Shown here: positions 40,127-40,163 of the stretch, piece by piece
Layout: the number at the start of each line of letters is the position of its first letter
Numbering within the stretch: the stretch's first letter is position 1
Origin: 2-01-FULL-39-10-A sp964565795
GTDB taxonomy: Bacteria; Patescibacteriota; Microgenomatia; Levybacterales; UBA12049
DNA: 40,163 nucleotides
Assembly (NCBI GenBank): GCA_964565795.1
Contig: CAZMGC010000008.1
Coordinates: 1 to 40,163 of the forward strand
Direction of reading: 5' to 3'
Made by a program: the position numbers and the translations under genes
Notes under the pieces: generated by a model
Database searches by the model: none
What the model was told of the DNA's origin: nothing
What the model saw: the letters and a program-made list of their open reading frames with translations, nothing else

Positions 40127-40132
40127 ATTATG
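40127..40132 (-). promoter_or_regulatory. -10 element of murD
   Basis: Minus strand CATAAT (40132-40127), 7 bases before the ATG at 40119; its -35 would lie inside the tRNA gene. Confidence 0.5.
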
Positions 40133-40135
40133 AAG

Positions 40136-40163
40136 TGGCTGCTGCGGGGTTCGAACCTGCGAC
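40136..40163 (-). tRNA. Partial tRNA, 3' end only
   Basis: Minus strand reads GTC, T-stem and loop (GCAGG-TTCGAAC-CCCGC, one A-C mismatch), acceptor 3' strand AGCAGCC and discriminator A; CCA is not encoded. The anticodon is outside the window, so the identity is unknown. The missing 5' strand should read GGCTGCT. Confidence 0.85.

Noticed and set aside
1..40163. CRISPR array, prophage, insertion sequence, rRNA
   Set aside because: No regularly spaced repeats, no phage structural or transposase genes, and no rRNA-like sequence were seen on either strand.

Overview
This window (about 40 kb, AT-rich, short intergenic gaps, many 1-17 bp gene overlaps) looks like a chromosomal contig of a Candidate Phyla Radiation (Patescibacteria) bacterium, most likely of the Microgenomates branch. 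That placement is inference from gene content: an archaeal-type ATP-dependent DNA ligase, an endonuclease Q, DUF5654- and DUF5679-like proteins, a stand-alone 5'-3' exonuclease, an archaeal-like UMP kinase, and membrane-anchored secreted proteins with a VQQELRSRAS juxtamembrane stretch. No phage, transposase, CRISPR array or rRNA is visible.

Layout. 1-541: hairpin-rich DNA, tRNA-Ala(TGC) and a GC-rich palindrome. 0.5-7.5 kb: a surface/secreted locus with a GH26-like glycosidase, a papain-family protease and a second TIM-barrel-like protein; the first and third share the same anchor and the same two C-terminal modules. 7.6-10 kb: an MFS exporter and two small unknown proteins with long structured leaders. 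10-12.3 kb: thiol redox genes (trxB, trxA, a DsbA-like protein). 12.3-15.5 kb: ZIP transporter plus Fur/Zur-type regulator, then an operon of a CooC-like ATPase, a degenerate SDR protein and a 52-residue DUF5679-like protein. 15.6-18.9 kb: YibE/F, acylphosphatase, DedA/VTT protein, pth. 19-24 kb: endonuclease Q, ATP-dependent DNA ligase, Fic protein, DUF5654. 24-31 kb: gpsA, nnrD-like, alpha/beta hydrolase, recF, UMP kinase, fpg, glycosyltransferase, 5'-3' exonuclease. 31-40 kb: membrane protein, ftsH, trpS, a third structured-leader gene, a TrpR/YerC-like regulator, an orphan sigma region-4 protein, tgt, an unknown, murD and the 3' end of a tRNA.

Expression signals are the most striking feature. 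At roughly two dozen operon starts a -10 hexamer (TATAAT or near), often with TTGACA 16-18 bp upstream or a TGN extension, lies only 6-10 bp before the start codon, so the mRNA should begin at or within a few bases of that codon: leaderless transcription as the default. This geometry also settles several start codons (trxB, trpS, the ligase, endonuclease Q, the 32.4-kb membrane protein). Against this background three small unknown genes (starts 9231, 9852, 35840) have a perfect AAAGGAGG Shine-Dalgarno and a leader with a CCTCC/GGAGG hairpin, then a CCTCC/GGAGG intrinsic terminator, then the SD. This repeated attenuator-like layout is the best candidate for an undescribed regulatory system here.

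A second unusual trace is a remnant of a different DNA ligase C-terminus just downstream of the intact ligase gene, separated from it by a palindromic repeat.
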